Below, in pieces: positions 31,601-41,100 of a DNA stretch of 57,644 bases. The notes under the pieces were generated by a model. It saw only the letters and a list, made by a program, of their open reading frames with translations, was not told the origin of the DNA and did not search any database. The position numbers and the translations under genes are program-made. This stretch comes from Tritrichomonas foetus (lineage: Eukaryota; Parabasalia; Tritrichomonadida; Tritrichomonadidae). Positions within the stretch are counted from its first letter, which is position 1. Each line of letters opens with the position of its first letter. Location of the stretch: NCBI GenBank assembly GCA_001839685.1, contig MLAK01000737.1:11801-69444 (forward strand). Direction: 5' to 3'.

Positions 31601-32679
31601 ACAAGGATCGAAAAGACAAAGATAGAGATTCAAAAAATAAAGATAAACTTGATAAAGATAAAGTCAAGGATTCAAAAGGAAAAGATAAGGACAAAAAAGA
31701 TAAGAAAAGAAAAGAAGGAAAAGATCGAAACAGTGAATCTACTGAATCTGAAAAGCATCATAGCCATCACTCACATGAAAAAAGACGAAGCAGCATTTCT
31801 GAAAAGCATGTTAAGAGAGATAAAGACAAATCAGATAAAAAATCTGACAGCGATCAATATAAAAAAGAACAATCGTCTGCACATGTAAAAATTAATTTAC
31901 ATGCAAATCGAAGATCAATTCAACATGCTACATTACCAATCTTCTTAGACAGTGACAACATGTCTGATAATTCTGATGCCATTCCAAATACTAAAAAGAA
32001 ATCAAGACATGAATCCATTCCATCAATGAAAACAATGATTCCTTTACCTGAATCAGCACTCCAAAATAAAAACGGAAAACGTTCAACACAGGCTGAACTC
32101 AATTCAACAAATTCAACAATTGAAGAAAATGAAGTATGTGCACCTAAATTAAATGAATCACGAGCACGAAATCCATCCACACCTGATTTCTTGCGAAATA
32201 AAAGTGTTCCATTGTTCCACTGCCAGCCAAGTCCTCTTCAACAAGAAAAATCAGAAGCAGAAACTGTATGTGAGGAAATTGGAATTGATCTTTCAGGTCT
32301 TTCCCAATTAGAAAAAAGTATAAAAATGATGGCAGTAAAGAAATATTTAATATTGAAGAAGAAAAATGATGAAGAAGAAATGAAAGTTAGGAAACTGGAA
32401 CTAATCTTAAGTGGAAATTTGGACAATATTCCTAAGTTTTCACTTTTAATGAAAGTTTTCGATGACAGAACGCAAGAAACAAAAATCAGCAAAATTACTT
32501 CTGATATGACAACAACACAAATTGCTAATATTGTATCATCGGTTACTAAAAGAGAAGCAATGCTCTCAGTTATGGTTGATAATAACACATTTGAAGATTT
32601 CAACAAGGAAACTTTGAATAAAGCCTTCAAAAACGTATTTTTGGGTGAAATTCGAACACTTTATGTCAGTGCAATTTAA
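28645..32679 (+). CDS. RhoGEF (DH-PH) protein with kelch repeats and a KD-rich array
   Basis: A 1,344-residue protein. An N-terminal region (about 1-185) is followed by a DH domain (about 190-380), seen from the start ASEMVSSEESFIKDLKSL and the conserved DFLSYYITPVQRYPRYPLLIRDL helix. A PH-like domain (about 385-490) contains MGNLYLFNDIILLTK and ends in KIVWMEAIEPL. Six kelch repeats (about 505-805) carry FFGG, FFGGE, VFGGK, IFGGS and TFGGT strands. Next is a Lys/Asp array of five-residue period (about 906-1020), then a basic Ser-rich region. The C-terminal about 110 residues form a compact helix plus a ubiquitin/RA-like fold candidate. DH-PH domains load GTP on Rho/Rac GTPases; kelch propellers bind partners such as actin or regulators. 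RhoGEFs joined to kelch propellers are, to my recollection, a feature of amoeboid protists and trichomonads. A role in actin-driven shape change is inferred. Confidence 0.9.
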   Translation: MSVCIVRGAGPHSVLNASDLEDKTAQDVLASIGISKDYFLAYENENFWEAIESDSLPLSKYPDIQIDKKPEEFEKNTFPNVHLTAHKMTMKGKFGIKLNVETQIENTRFPKMLVNLSKSDSEKMNIQEFLDIVIKTFEYNCSDSKLLQDGQELTQNMDENISPYLELAKKSPITFVCVVSDADIKNIKLRACFASEMVSSEESFIKDLKSLNEYWEPAFRAKIKLTQAQFRTMFRDIPPMLRIHTSLLEEMEKPPSYASCYGALLMNYFEKFKVSAAFVSNFKNIDELIKSLSQKSSFESKLKEIEDENPAMNGRDFLSYYITPVQRYPRYPLLIRDLNKRTPNWHPDKPFLERAQNEIDSVNKNIDNTSQRVKSLMMMENLSNELPDDFEILANNRQLIQSASIRFVKPRMGMGNLYLFNDIILLTKIDKKKQFPIVHQTIESFTYFNCRPTPESITITHENKQFVVSFIEDNDKIVWMEAIEPLRNDIMSKIINEKSLLLWSDINFKTAPALCSHAGCKTENGKILFFGGTNASLAPSNNLVIYENGSFIVQKTNVPARSGHSVTAIGNNVYICFGNNKSNMFNDIWKYNAETNEWSEIKPICKKISSRTNHSCVAYGKDLIFFGGEGRQRLLNEVGIFETDSNKYYSVSEVINPPLPRMSHSATIFGKYMIVFGGKREKFICPELFLYNISKKKWRRIKGSKLPSRFSHQSILVADRFLLIFGGSNDKMPMKSMMIDTATWKPIPIQSVGNCPTGLCKFAMVQIDEDTIMTFGGTDGIVKTPIMSAYKINVTDGLQIPDLPEGHRSDDINATDTENTTDCSEMTDNENTDHEDTHDSCFSYENQEDLETPENKAHENPVEPILQPRIRNKEERSAYDTSESNENLEIKEQNKKDKQEKKEKSKKKDKDKKDKDRKDKDKKDKDRKDKDKKDKDKKDKDKKDKDKKDKDKKDKDKKGKDKKDKDKKDKDRKDKDRDSKNKDKKDKDRKDKDRDSKNKDKLDKDKVKDSKGKDKDKKDKKRKEGKDRNSESTESEKHHSHHSHEKRRSSISEKHVKRDKDKSDKKSDSDQYKKEQSSAHVKINLHANRRSIQHATLPIFLDSDNMSDNSDAIPNTKKKSRHESIPSMKTMIPLPESALQNKNGKRSTQAELNSTNSTIEENEVCAPKLNESRARNPSTPDFLRNKSVPLFHCQPSPLQQEKSEAETVCEEIGIDLSGLSQLEKSIKMMAVKKYLILKKKNDEEEMKVRKLELILSGNLDNIPKFSLLMKVFDDRTQETKISKITSDMTTTQIANIVSSVTKREAMLSVMVDNNTFEDFNKETLNKAFKNVFLGEIRTLYVSAI
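31361..31715 (+). repeat. KDKDK coding minisatellite
   Basis: Imperfect 15-bp units encoding KDKD(K/R), about 20 or more in a row, degenerating at the 3' end where DSKNKDK and RDSK units appear twice. The array stays in frame and makes a strongly charged, probably disordered or single-helix linker. Confidence 0.85.
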
Positions 32680-32997
32680 TCATCATGGATTTTATACAAT
32701 ATTGAAATTTATTCAAAAAAATAAATTATTTTACTTAAAATATTATTAATATTTTGAGCAAGCATCTTTCATGTATGTGATAAAAAAATATAGTAAAAAA
32801 GATAGATCAAGTTAGTGAAAAGTATTTCCACAAATTGTTGTCTATTACTAAACTAAATTACTACTTCTCTTTTTTCATTCTTCTGTTTTTCTACCAGACA
32901 ATCAACTTTATTACACCTCATATTGTAAAAAGGAATATCTTTCTAAAAAATTGTAAAGAATAATTGTAATCAGTGCTACATTATTGAAACTATTTGG

Positions 32998-33201
32998 TCA
33001 ATGCGCTTCTTCATTATTTTTTAACATTAGCGCCTTATTCGATTCTACCGAGTTAGCTTGATCATATAAATTTTGTCTTTCATTAATTAGAATATATACT
33101 ATTGTATTAACAATCGAAACTACACTTTCTTCCACAAAAATATGTGATGAAAAATCGTCATCATGAACCAAAAAATGTAGCCTCTTTCTCAATTTTCCCA
33201 T
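32998..33201 (-). CDS. Small hypothetical ORF, 67 residues
   Basis: ATG to TGA, encoding a mixed-charge peptide beginning MGKLRKRLHFLVHDDD and ending NNEEAH. The composition is more protein-like than neighbouring spacer frames, with a hydrophobic helix-like middle. No family is recognised. It could be a fragment of a decayed gene. Low confidence. Confidence 0.2.
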   Translation of the reverse strand: MGKLRKRLHFLVHDDDFSSHIFVEESVVSIVNTIVYILINERQNLYDQANSVESNKALMLKNNEEAH

Positions 33202-34235
33202 TTGTATCAAGCCAAATAAGTTAGTATGTCGGAAATTCTATTCATTTATATATTCCAATGAATGATTACAACTAACAAATTTATATTTCTATTTTTATGA
33301 AAAATATCTATTATTTAGGTTTTCATGATCCAATTTCAGAGAAAGAATGAAAACTTGTGACACTTATTTATTTGTTATTTTTTAAATTCATGCAAAAATC
33401 GAAGTTAGTTAATATTCTTTATGAAAATCATAAAAGTCGACAATAAATAGCGAAAATAATGGTGAAAGAGGAAGCCGTTTATTATTTGATTGAATCATTT
33501 ATATTGAACAGATAGATTGAATAATTTTTTATCTTTTTATGATTTTTTGTCGATTGGTTCTGTTCAATAAACAATGATTGAAATAACTTCATTTTTTTTT
33601 TTTTCTATAGTAAATTCTAAGGAAAGATTAAAACAAAAATAAAAGAATGCATGAACTTTCGAAACAATAATTTATGAGCATTTTATTAAAAATGATAGGC
33701 ATTTTTTGACATATCATGAGAATAAAGTATGAAGCACAAATTAATTTGAATAGTTTTGTAAACATTGAAAATTTGAATGATCAGTTTGGCTCTATTTTTT
33801 GACTTTTCTGATAATTTTTATGTGGAGATAGCTAACGAATAGACCGCGCATCATTTTTGTTTTTTATGTGACTTTGGACTGCAAGAGTCAATTGAACTTA
33901 GTTTATCTAAAATACATGTTGGTTAAATAATTCTGTATTATTTAAAAATTCACAAAATATTTATTGAAAATTTATAATTAACGAAAATATTCAATCGAAT
34001 ATGTGATCCGTTTCCAACAAAATTATCGAAAATTATCACTCATGATTTTCTCTAATTATCTTTAATTTTTCGATGTTGTTCATTTTATCTGAGAAGTTAC
34101 TTTAATGAGCAAAAGGTCTAATTGAAAATTTTCATTGATCATTTTTTTCATCATTGAAAATTTGAATATACTCAGAAAACTTAAAAGTTTTGATAAACGA
34201 AAGACATTCCCCAGAAAAACGATTAAACCAATTAT

Positions 34236-34240
34236 TCAAA
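34236..34240 (+). promoter_or_regulatory. Initiator-like TCAAA upstream of the third kinase
   Basis: TTCAAAATAAAAGATG, with the A of TCA 10 bases before the ATG. It is almost the same sequence as that upstream of COG4. Motif-based inference only. Confidence 0.25.
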
Positions 34241-34247
34241 ATAAAAG

Positions 34248-35772
34248 ATGGAAGCTGGCCGCTATCGAAAAATCAATATCATTGGTTATGGTAGCACAGC
34301 CACTGTTTATTATGCACTGGACACTCAAACCAATCAGCAGGTTGCACTCAAAATCATCAAAAAATCGGATGCTTCTGGAAAAATTCTTTTTGCGGAGGTT
34401 CAAAACGCACGCTTGTTTAATCATCCCAATATTGTGAAACTTTTTTGAGACAGATCAGCATCTCACCTTGGTAATGGAATATGTGCCAAATAATTCACTA
34501 GCAGAATATATTCAAGGATTCGTTGAGGCTCTATCATCTTCAAACCGAAAAAGAAAGATTCAATTGCAAGGTTCGAACATAGGAAATGATTTGAATGATG
34601 ATTTTAACATGAGAATTCCAAAATCGAATGACACTATTGAGAGAGCATCTAAAACACAAGTCATGGATGGTATAACTGCAAGAAGGATTTTCAGACAAAT
34701 CGTAGATGCAGTTAATTATTTACATACAGTTGCCAAAGTTGCACATCGTGATATTAAAATCGAAAACATTTTATTGAATGAACATTGTGATGTTAAATTA
34801 AGTGATTTTGGTTTTAGTCATTCAACAGATGGTCTTTCAGGATGTTCATTAATAAAAACACGTTGTGGTTCACCATGTTATGCATCACCTGAATTAATCA
34901 AAGGACAAGGTTATGATGAGAAAACAGATATTTGGTCATTAGGTGTTGTTTTATTTGCAATGTTAACATCAACATGTCCATTTTATGATGAAAATATTCA
35001 ATCACTCTTTCATAAGATTGTTGAGAAGCCAATTATTTATCCATCTTATATTTCGAATAATTCCAATCTTTTATCCCTTTTTGAAATGATTTTTCAAAAA
35101 GATCCCGCACAACGTGCATCTGCAGAAGATATTCTTCATTCTGCCTGGCTAAATGAAGTGAATGTTGAGCTTTTATATAGAAATGAAAAGAATTCTAATT
35201 CACTACACAAAGTTATGAACAACAGTATTAGCTGGAATTGCTTATCAGATTTTGATCATAATATCTCCAATCCTTATTCCAAGAACTTAAATTCTCCTCA
35301 TAATCCTAATGCCAGTAATAGCGATTCAATCAAATGTATTTGCCCAAATTGTAAAGAAAACCATTCCAATCTTTCTTGTAATTCAAAGTGTTGTGAACGT
35401 TGTTGTCAACATTTTTGTCAATGTGGTGGTTCTAAAACAATCACATTCGATTTCAGAAAAAATAACCCAAATCAAATTCTTAATACAACTGGTATATTTT
35501 CTTGCTCAAGCTCAGCCAAAGCTCACATTTCGAAAAACACAGAATTTCCCATGGGGTTCATTAACTCATCTGCTTCAATTCCCTTAGCTATTCGGACTAT
35601 TGCTCCAAAAACCAAAGTACCAAATAAAATTGCTAGAAAAACTGTGATTTTGTCACCAATTCCAAATTCCAGCGAAGGCATCAAACCAAGAGCACTAAAT
35701 ACATCAATGAGTCATGCAATGCTTGCAATGAATTTGCCTAAAGAGAAAAGAAGAAAGTCGATTTATACCTGA
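34248..35772 (+). CDS. CAMK-like protein kinase with cysteine-rich tail; one-base frameshift in a T6 run
   Basis: The frame from ATG 34248 gives the N-lobe (glycine loop GYGSTA, residues 13-18; VALKII lysine K35; HPNIVKLF) and then hits TGA at 34446. The next frame, open across the same point, continues with FETDQHLTLVMEY, exactly the expected beta-5 strand and hinge. It then gives HRDIKIENILL, DFGFSHS, RCGSPCYASPELIKG and the C-lobe. Six T at 34441-34446 instead of five explain the shift: either a real inactivating insertion or a homopolymer error. An insert of about 55 residues sits between the hinge and the catalytic loop. After the kinase domain (to about 35158) comes an Asn/Ser linker and a tail with ten cysteines (35335-35424), including CPNC and CCxxxCxC, likely metal-binding. 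A second copy of the C-lobe end and a related cysteine tail lie at 36181-36444. Confidence 0.75.
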
Positions 35773-35853
35773 CCAGAGACAAATACCGAATCTCCAATTT
35801 CTGATAAAGTTTCAATTTGAAAATATTGATGTGAAAGGGGGCATTTTCAAATG

Positions 35854-35907
<54 letters not shown>
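35854..35907 (+). repeat. Poly(A) run of 54
   Basis: 54 uninterrupted A about 80 bases after the kinase stop, by far the longest homopolymer in the window. It directly follows TTTTCAAATG, so a nominal ORF of Met plus 18 Lys exists, but this is unlikely to be a gene. It could be slippage expansion or a join left by a retroposed transcript. Confidence 0.95.
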
Positions 35908-35908
<1 letters not shown>

Positions 35909-36180
35909 AGAAAATGTTATAGTAGAATATTTTTTAAAAGGAAATAATTATTTAATCAAAATTCTGTTTTATCGATTTTTTTTAATGTATTTTTTTAAAG
36001 TCAATATGGACGGACTTTAACATTATCTGCTTTTCCTTCATATGAAAACTGAATAGTTATCCTTTCAATCTTTTGGTTAAAGTAGTCTCAGAAAACACCC
36101 AATATATGTTTAGAAAAACGCCTGATAAAAGATCTCTAAAGGATTTCAAAATCTAAAGATGAAAGAATATACAATGTAGA

Positions 36181-36444
36181 TCATTCTTTCATAAGATTGT
36201 TGAGAAGCCAATTATTTATCCATCTTATATTTCGAATAATTCCAATCTCTTATCCCTTTTTGAAATGATTTTTCGAAAAGATCCCGCACAACGTGCATCT
36301 GCAGAAGATATTCTTCATTCTGCTTGGCTAAATGAAGTTAAACTAGGAGTATGTTCAAATTGTGGAGACACAAGATATATTTATGGTGTGTCTGGTTATT
36401 TCATCCGTTGTTGTAAGATGTATTGCTTATGTCATACGCCGTAA
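36181..36444 (+). pseudogene. 5'-truncated fragment of a CAMK-like kinase paralogue with cysteine tail
   Basis: Bases 36181-36338 match 35002-35159 of the kinase gene with four visible differences in 158, all transitions. The frame continues without a stop for 35 more codons into a different sequence, ending at TAA 36442-36444. That extra sequence has CSNC (36352-36363) and CCxxxCxC (36409-36432), the same two cysteine motifs with nearly the same spacing (15 against 16 residues) as in the upstream kinase tail. The catalytic core is missing, so this cannot be a working kinase. It lacks the Asn/Ser linker of the intact gene, so it is not a simple partial copy of it. A relic of a paralogue corrected by gene conversion is likely. 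Confidence 0.75.
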
Positions 36445-37147
36445 ACTCGAGTGTTGGAAGTGCTGTCAGCTGTTATAAAGGTCTTTAAATAATAAGTAAT
36501 GACAGCTTCAGCTGTTGTCAAACACTGAAACAAAGCCCAACACTTAATTTAACGAGAACACAAATGTATTTTAATTATAATATCGGAAAAGGACTAACTT
36601 TGGACCATTATAAAAAACATATTATAAATTCATCATCAGATAATTAGAAAGACCTCTTAGCATAGACTATCACGTGTCAAAGACCAGTTATTGTGTCTCC
36701 TTTAACATTATGAATGATAACTTAATCATGAAAATCAACCAGCAAGCCATGCTTTTCTTTCGTGAATATGTTAAATCCAAAAAGAAGAATGTCAACAAAC
36801 ACTTGTCCCAGAAAACATTCTAGTTTATCTGACAACAAAAAAGCTTCTATTTGAAGTTTTTTCCATCATTCGAAGATATATTGATGACTTCCCTTAAAAA
36901 CATTTGTTTTGTTTCTTCAATCATGAACATAATATTAGTAATTCTTTAATCGATGGATTAATCGATTGTGAACATAACCCTTTTATATTTCACGTCTGAA
37001 ATTATTAATAGATTCATGAAAAATGTTCCCTTTTCGATTTTTTATAACTATATAACTATTTTCAGCTTAATATCTTCTTATTCTATATTTAAATTGAATG
37101 ATACCAAAGATATCGTAGAAACAGTTAGAGAACAATTTGAAAGGTTT

Positions 37148-37747
37148 ATGAAATCATCAATATTCATGTCTATCACGAAATTCCAGGCAGATAAATGCCT
37201 CAAAATTGTCGACAAACTCTGCTCATGGAAAATTTGCTGTCCTTTTCTGGACATGGTTGACCCAATAAATGATGGCGCGCCCGATTATAATGAAATAATC
37301 AAAACTCCAATGTCGCTTCACGAAGTCAGAAATCGAATCATTACAAAGAAATACAAAGATGTTTCCGAATTTCAAAACGATATGAATTTAATTTGGACGA
37401 ATGCTCGTAAATATAACGGCGAGGAAAGTGTCATCACAAATATGGCAATGGAGGCTTCAAACTGGTTCAACAAGCAAATGAAATGCTTCCCAGTTACGCT
37501 TGAGGAAGAATGGATGCGAAAAATTCAGAAAATCGCGAGAAATTTCTATGACGCAATAACTCATCCCCCTCCTGACGTTTGCGCAGCAAAAATACTCGAT
37601 AACTCACAGAATTCACATTCAAACACATCAAACCCGAATGCGAGCGGCTCGAGCGCAAATGTTGAAGACATAAATATTTCCGGAAATCAGGAAACAGAAA
37701 AGGCGCCCCAAGAAAAAGACGAAATTTCTTCCCTTTTTGATGATTAA
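37148..37747 (+). CDS. Small bromodomain protein
   Basis: About 199 residues from ATG 37148. A single bromodomain spans about residues 5-110: a first helix with FQADKCLKIVDKL, the ZA loop with PFLDMVDPINDGAPDYNEIIKTPMSL (the PDY-x3-I-xx-PMSL core), then DVSEFQNDMNLIWTNARKYNGEES. The acetyl-lysine-binding Asn is in KYN, so it should read acetylated histones. After it come a helix with a Trp and an acidic Ser/Asn tail ending SSLFDD. Trichomonads have several such single-bromodomain proteins in place of large BET proteins. Start choice: the open frame reaches back to a GTG at 36968 and has ATGs at 37016, 37148 and 37166. The upstream part translates to AT-rich, poorly conserved sequence, so 37148 or 37166 is preferred. 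Confidence 0.85.
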   Translation: MKSSIFMSITKFQADKCLKIVDKLCSWKICCPFLDMVDPINDGAPDYNEIIKTPMSLHEVRNRIITKKYKDVSEFQNDMNLIWTNARKYNGEESVITNMAMEASNWFNKQMKCFPVTLEEEWMRKIQKIARNFYDAITHPPPDVCAAKILDNSQNSHSNTSNPNASGSSANVEDINISGNQETEKAPQEKDEISSLFDD

Positions 37748-38157
37748 ATATATATATTTTTTTTGGTTTTGAGTTTCAATTTGAAGATGATTTCTTTTCT
37801 TTATATGTTTTAATTTAAAAATGACAAATTTGATGATTACTAAATATTTAATTTTTAGAAGCTTTCTATTTTTTATCATTTTTTGGAATTTTTTTATTTT
37901 TTCATCTTGTTTGTCTATTGTTTTATATTAAAACTCTAATGTAAAATCATTGACTTCTTTTATTTTATTGAAGTTTGTATTTCAGAAATTGGAAAAGAAA
38001 GAAAGAGTTTTTTTCTTGCAAATTGATAAAGAAAGTCAGAATTTCCTTGTGATTTATTTGTTGTAATGAATCCAAATATATATAAAAATAAACTTAGTTT
38101 GTAAAATAAATAGAACGAAATATCACGCGATAATTTATTTAATAAGCTTAGAGATAA
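37748..38157. other. Intergenic, convergent 3' flanks
   Basis: 410 AT-rich bases between the bromodomain gene (+) and the RalGAP-like gene (-), which converge. T-rich stretches and a short TATATATAA cluster near 38,080; no gene. Confidence 0.4.
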
Positions 38158-41100
38158 TTATTTGGATTTCGATCTTTCAGTTTTCAGAAAGTCATTCATT
38201 ATTGACAAAAATAGGCTATTTGGAAGTTTGTATTCCCTGGCAATTCTATCAGCAAATATTGCAGTCCATCTCACCAAGTCAGGCATTGCATTCTTACTTA
38301 TAATTGATTCACCAAGCAACAATGGACCAAATTTCATTTGCGCTTCTTCATTTTCCCCTTTATCTTTTCGATAAACTGCAACTCTTATGAAATCTGTTGT
38401 TCCTTCAATTGGATAAATAATAATATGTGCATCATTGAATTGGGAAGTGATTGTTGCTCTTTCATAATCAAACCCATGCTCACTCCAAATGATATGTACA
38501 TAATCATTTCCAATATGTCTCTTCTTATAAATTTGCTGATCATCATTTAAGTCAGTTGGAAGAAGTGGTGCCGTATGAAACATCATTTCAAAACGATCAT
38601 TTGCATAGTAAAGTTGATAGCGACCATTCGAAAAATTGGAAGTTGATGTATCTAATTTGCCAGTGAAACCAGTATGTGTTGCTAAATCAACAATTGTTCC
38701 TAGTGATGAAACAAAACTTCGAAAAGATGAAGAAACATTCTTCCATTCATTTTGAAGAATCTTGTTTTGATCAGTTTGTCCATTTTCAACAAATAATAAA
38801 CCCAATTTGATAGTTTCACGTGTGTGCGAACCAAATATTTGGGATGCATTGATATCAAGAAGTTGGAAGGGTTGGAGAAAGATTATTCTAGGATCTTGAA
38901 CATATGATGTTTCTATTTCATTAAAAATTGACGTATAAAATGATGTTGCATGTTTTGAAGGTAAAATGACTTTCGGATCCGAAAATGAAGACGTCGTTGT
39001 CTCATTTTTACCAAAATTCATGGAACTACGATTTGAATATTGGTCTTTTTGTCTTTGTTGAGGATGTTGGGAATTGTAACTTTCATTATTTTTCTTTATT
39101 GGACAATTATACAGAAAATCACTAGGCTTACAATCAGTCCAACCTGAATAGAACTCATTATTATTAGTAGTAGTAGTAGCAGTAGATAGATTATTTAAAA
39201 CATTACCTGATGACAAATTATGTTGGTGAAAATTATTTATGTATATGTCACTATTGGTGTTGTTGTGTAGTTGATTTCCACTTCCTGATATGTAATTGGG
39301 GTAATCTGGAACAACAGATGTAGAAAATTCATCAACGAAAGATGAAAATGATTTCATAAAATCAGTTTCAACATTCTCAATCGGAGGAAATTGCTTTTCT
39401 GTACGAGTGGGTTTTTCAAATCGAATTTTGGGACTATTCAAAGAAACATTATGAAATAGTGTACCATTTTTAGTTTTCGATGCAATATTTACACAATCTT
39501 GTGTGAAATTCATTCGTTGAAGTGCAATTTTATCAATCACTGCATATGAATGTGATCGATATTCATTAGTTTCTTCATTTTCAGGTTCGATTTCAATTAA
39601 AGGATGATTAAACTTTGAAATAAATTGATCAACAGCAAAGTTAAACATATCTCGCTTAGATGCAAGATTATCATGAGTCGACGGATCCAAATGTGGCATC
39701 AACTCTTCTTTGATTTCTAGCATTTTATCACGGCCATTTGGATAATGAAGAAATGTATCAGCCAAATTATCACAAAGAACTTGGAAAACATTATTATTAA
39801 TTTTCTTATTCATAAGTAATTCTTTAATACACTCAACCAAATTTTCATAAAATAATGGAAACTTTTGATTAATAGTTTCATAATGTGTGTTAAACAAAGT
39901 TAACATTCTGATTGAATTTTGTGGTGTGTCATCTTTCTTTTGGAAGAAAGAAAAGTAAAGTGATTTCAATCCCTCTGAAACTTGGGGAGAATTTGAAGAA
40001 ATCTCTTCAAAAAGTAATGTAATCATCATTGATATCAATTTTTCATTTCGTGGCTCATTTTGAACAAATTTATTGAAAATATTGATTAATATATTCAACA
40101 TTTGTGATCTATTCGGCATATTATTAGTATTAAATACGATTGAATATATTGAAGTGAGATAAATAACATATTCATTAAATGATGGCTGTGGATTTGCTGC
40201 CAAGAATGGGGAACAAAGTTTAAAGGAATATGGAGAAAAATGTGAAAGGCAAAAATAAACAGAATCTGAGGCAACTTTCTTAATTTCCTGGTTACTTAAG
40301 TTTGATTTGAGAGCATTTTCAATGTAATCGACGTATTTATTTCGTTGTGACATCTCTAAATCATGATAAGAAGAACATTCAACAACTTGTCTAGCTGCAG
40401 TAAGATTTTCAATTGATAAATCTGTTAAACATGAATCCAAAAACTTTTTGGCGAGGAAATCATGATTCATCGTCGGAAAATAATTAACTAATCTCTTCTG
40501 AATTTCGGAAAATCTTTTAATGAAAATTGAAATGCATTGACTTTCTTTACCAGAAGCTTGAATTAATCTTTGAAGATGATTAAATGCTTCATCAACACTC
40601 CAAACATATTTAATAGGTGAATTGCTATTAGCATTAGTGTTTGTTTTATAATTATTTGTGGAATGTTGTTGTAGTAGATTAGTTTTTTCTTTTTTTAAAT
40701 AAAGTCGAAGTAAAAAAGATTTCCTTGAATTATCAATTCGAGTTTCAAAGAACATTGGATTGGTAAATATTTCATCTACGTTTTCTAAAATTTCATCCAC
40801 TTTTTGAACTTTCATTCTTTTGTTTCTTGTCTTTGTTTCATTCGTGCGCATTTCTAATTCACTGTGATTCACATCTAAAAACAAAGGTGCAAAAATAATA
40901 GATAAATGTCCAATATAATCCAGAATTAGTTGATTCCAGTGTGGCTCATTTGCATGAGCAACAATGAAATCTGACTGTTTGGTATCAAATTGAACTGCAA
41001 ATGCAATAATCGATTTTGCTTTTAAATTTGCAATACTATCTATAACGTATTGGAAAATAGCATTTGCATTTGGAACAATTTGATAAACAAGATTCATGAT

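Larger units (their letters stand above)
32680..34247. other. Long intergenic region, no convincing gene
   Basis: About 1.57 kb, the longest spacer after the giant gene. It is AT-rich with a run of 14 T near 33,592. One leftward frame with an ATG (32998-33201) is listed separately. I see no mobile-element protein, terminal repeat or RNA gene. Confidence 0.35.

Noticed and set aside
31278..31694. 138-codon Ser/Leu-rich frame opposite the KD array
   Set aside because: Shadow of the repeat; no independent start or conservation.
35851..35922. ORF of Met, 18 Lys and four more residues over the poly(A) run
   Set aside because: Product of a homopolymer following a chance ATG; polylysine stretches of this kind stall translation and no family fits.
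36968..37147. N-terminal extension of the bromodomain protein from GTG
   Set aside because: No ATG at the frame start, hydrophobic AT-driven residues, and the bromodomain is complete without it.
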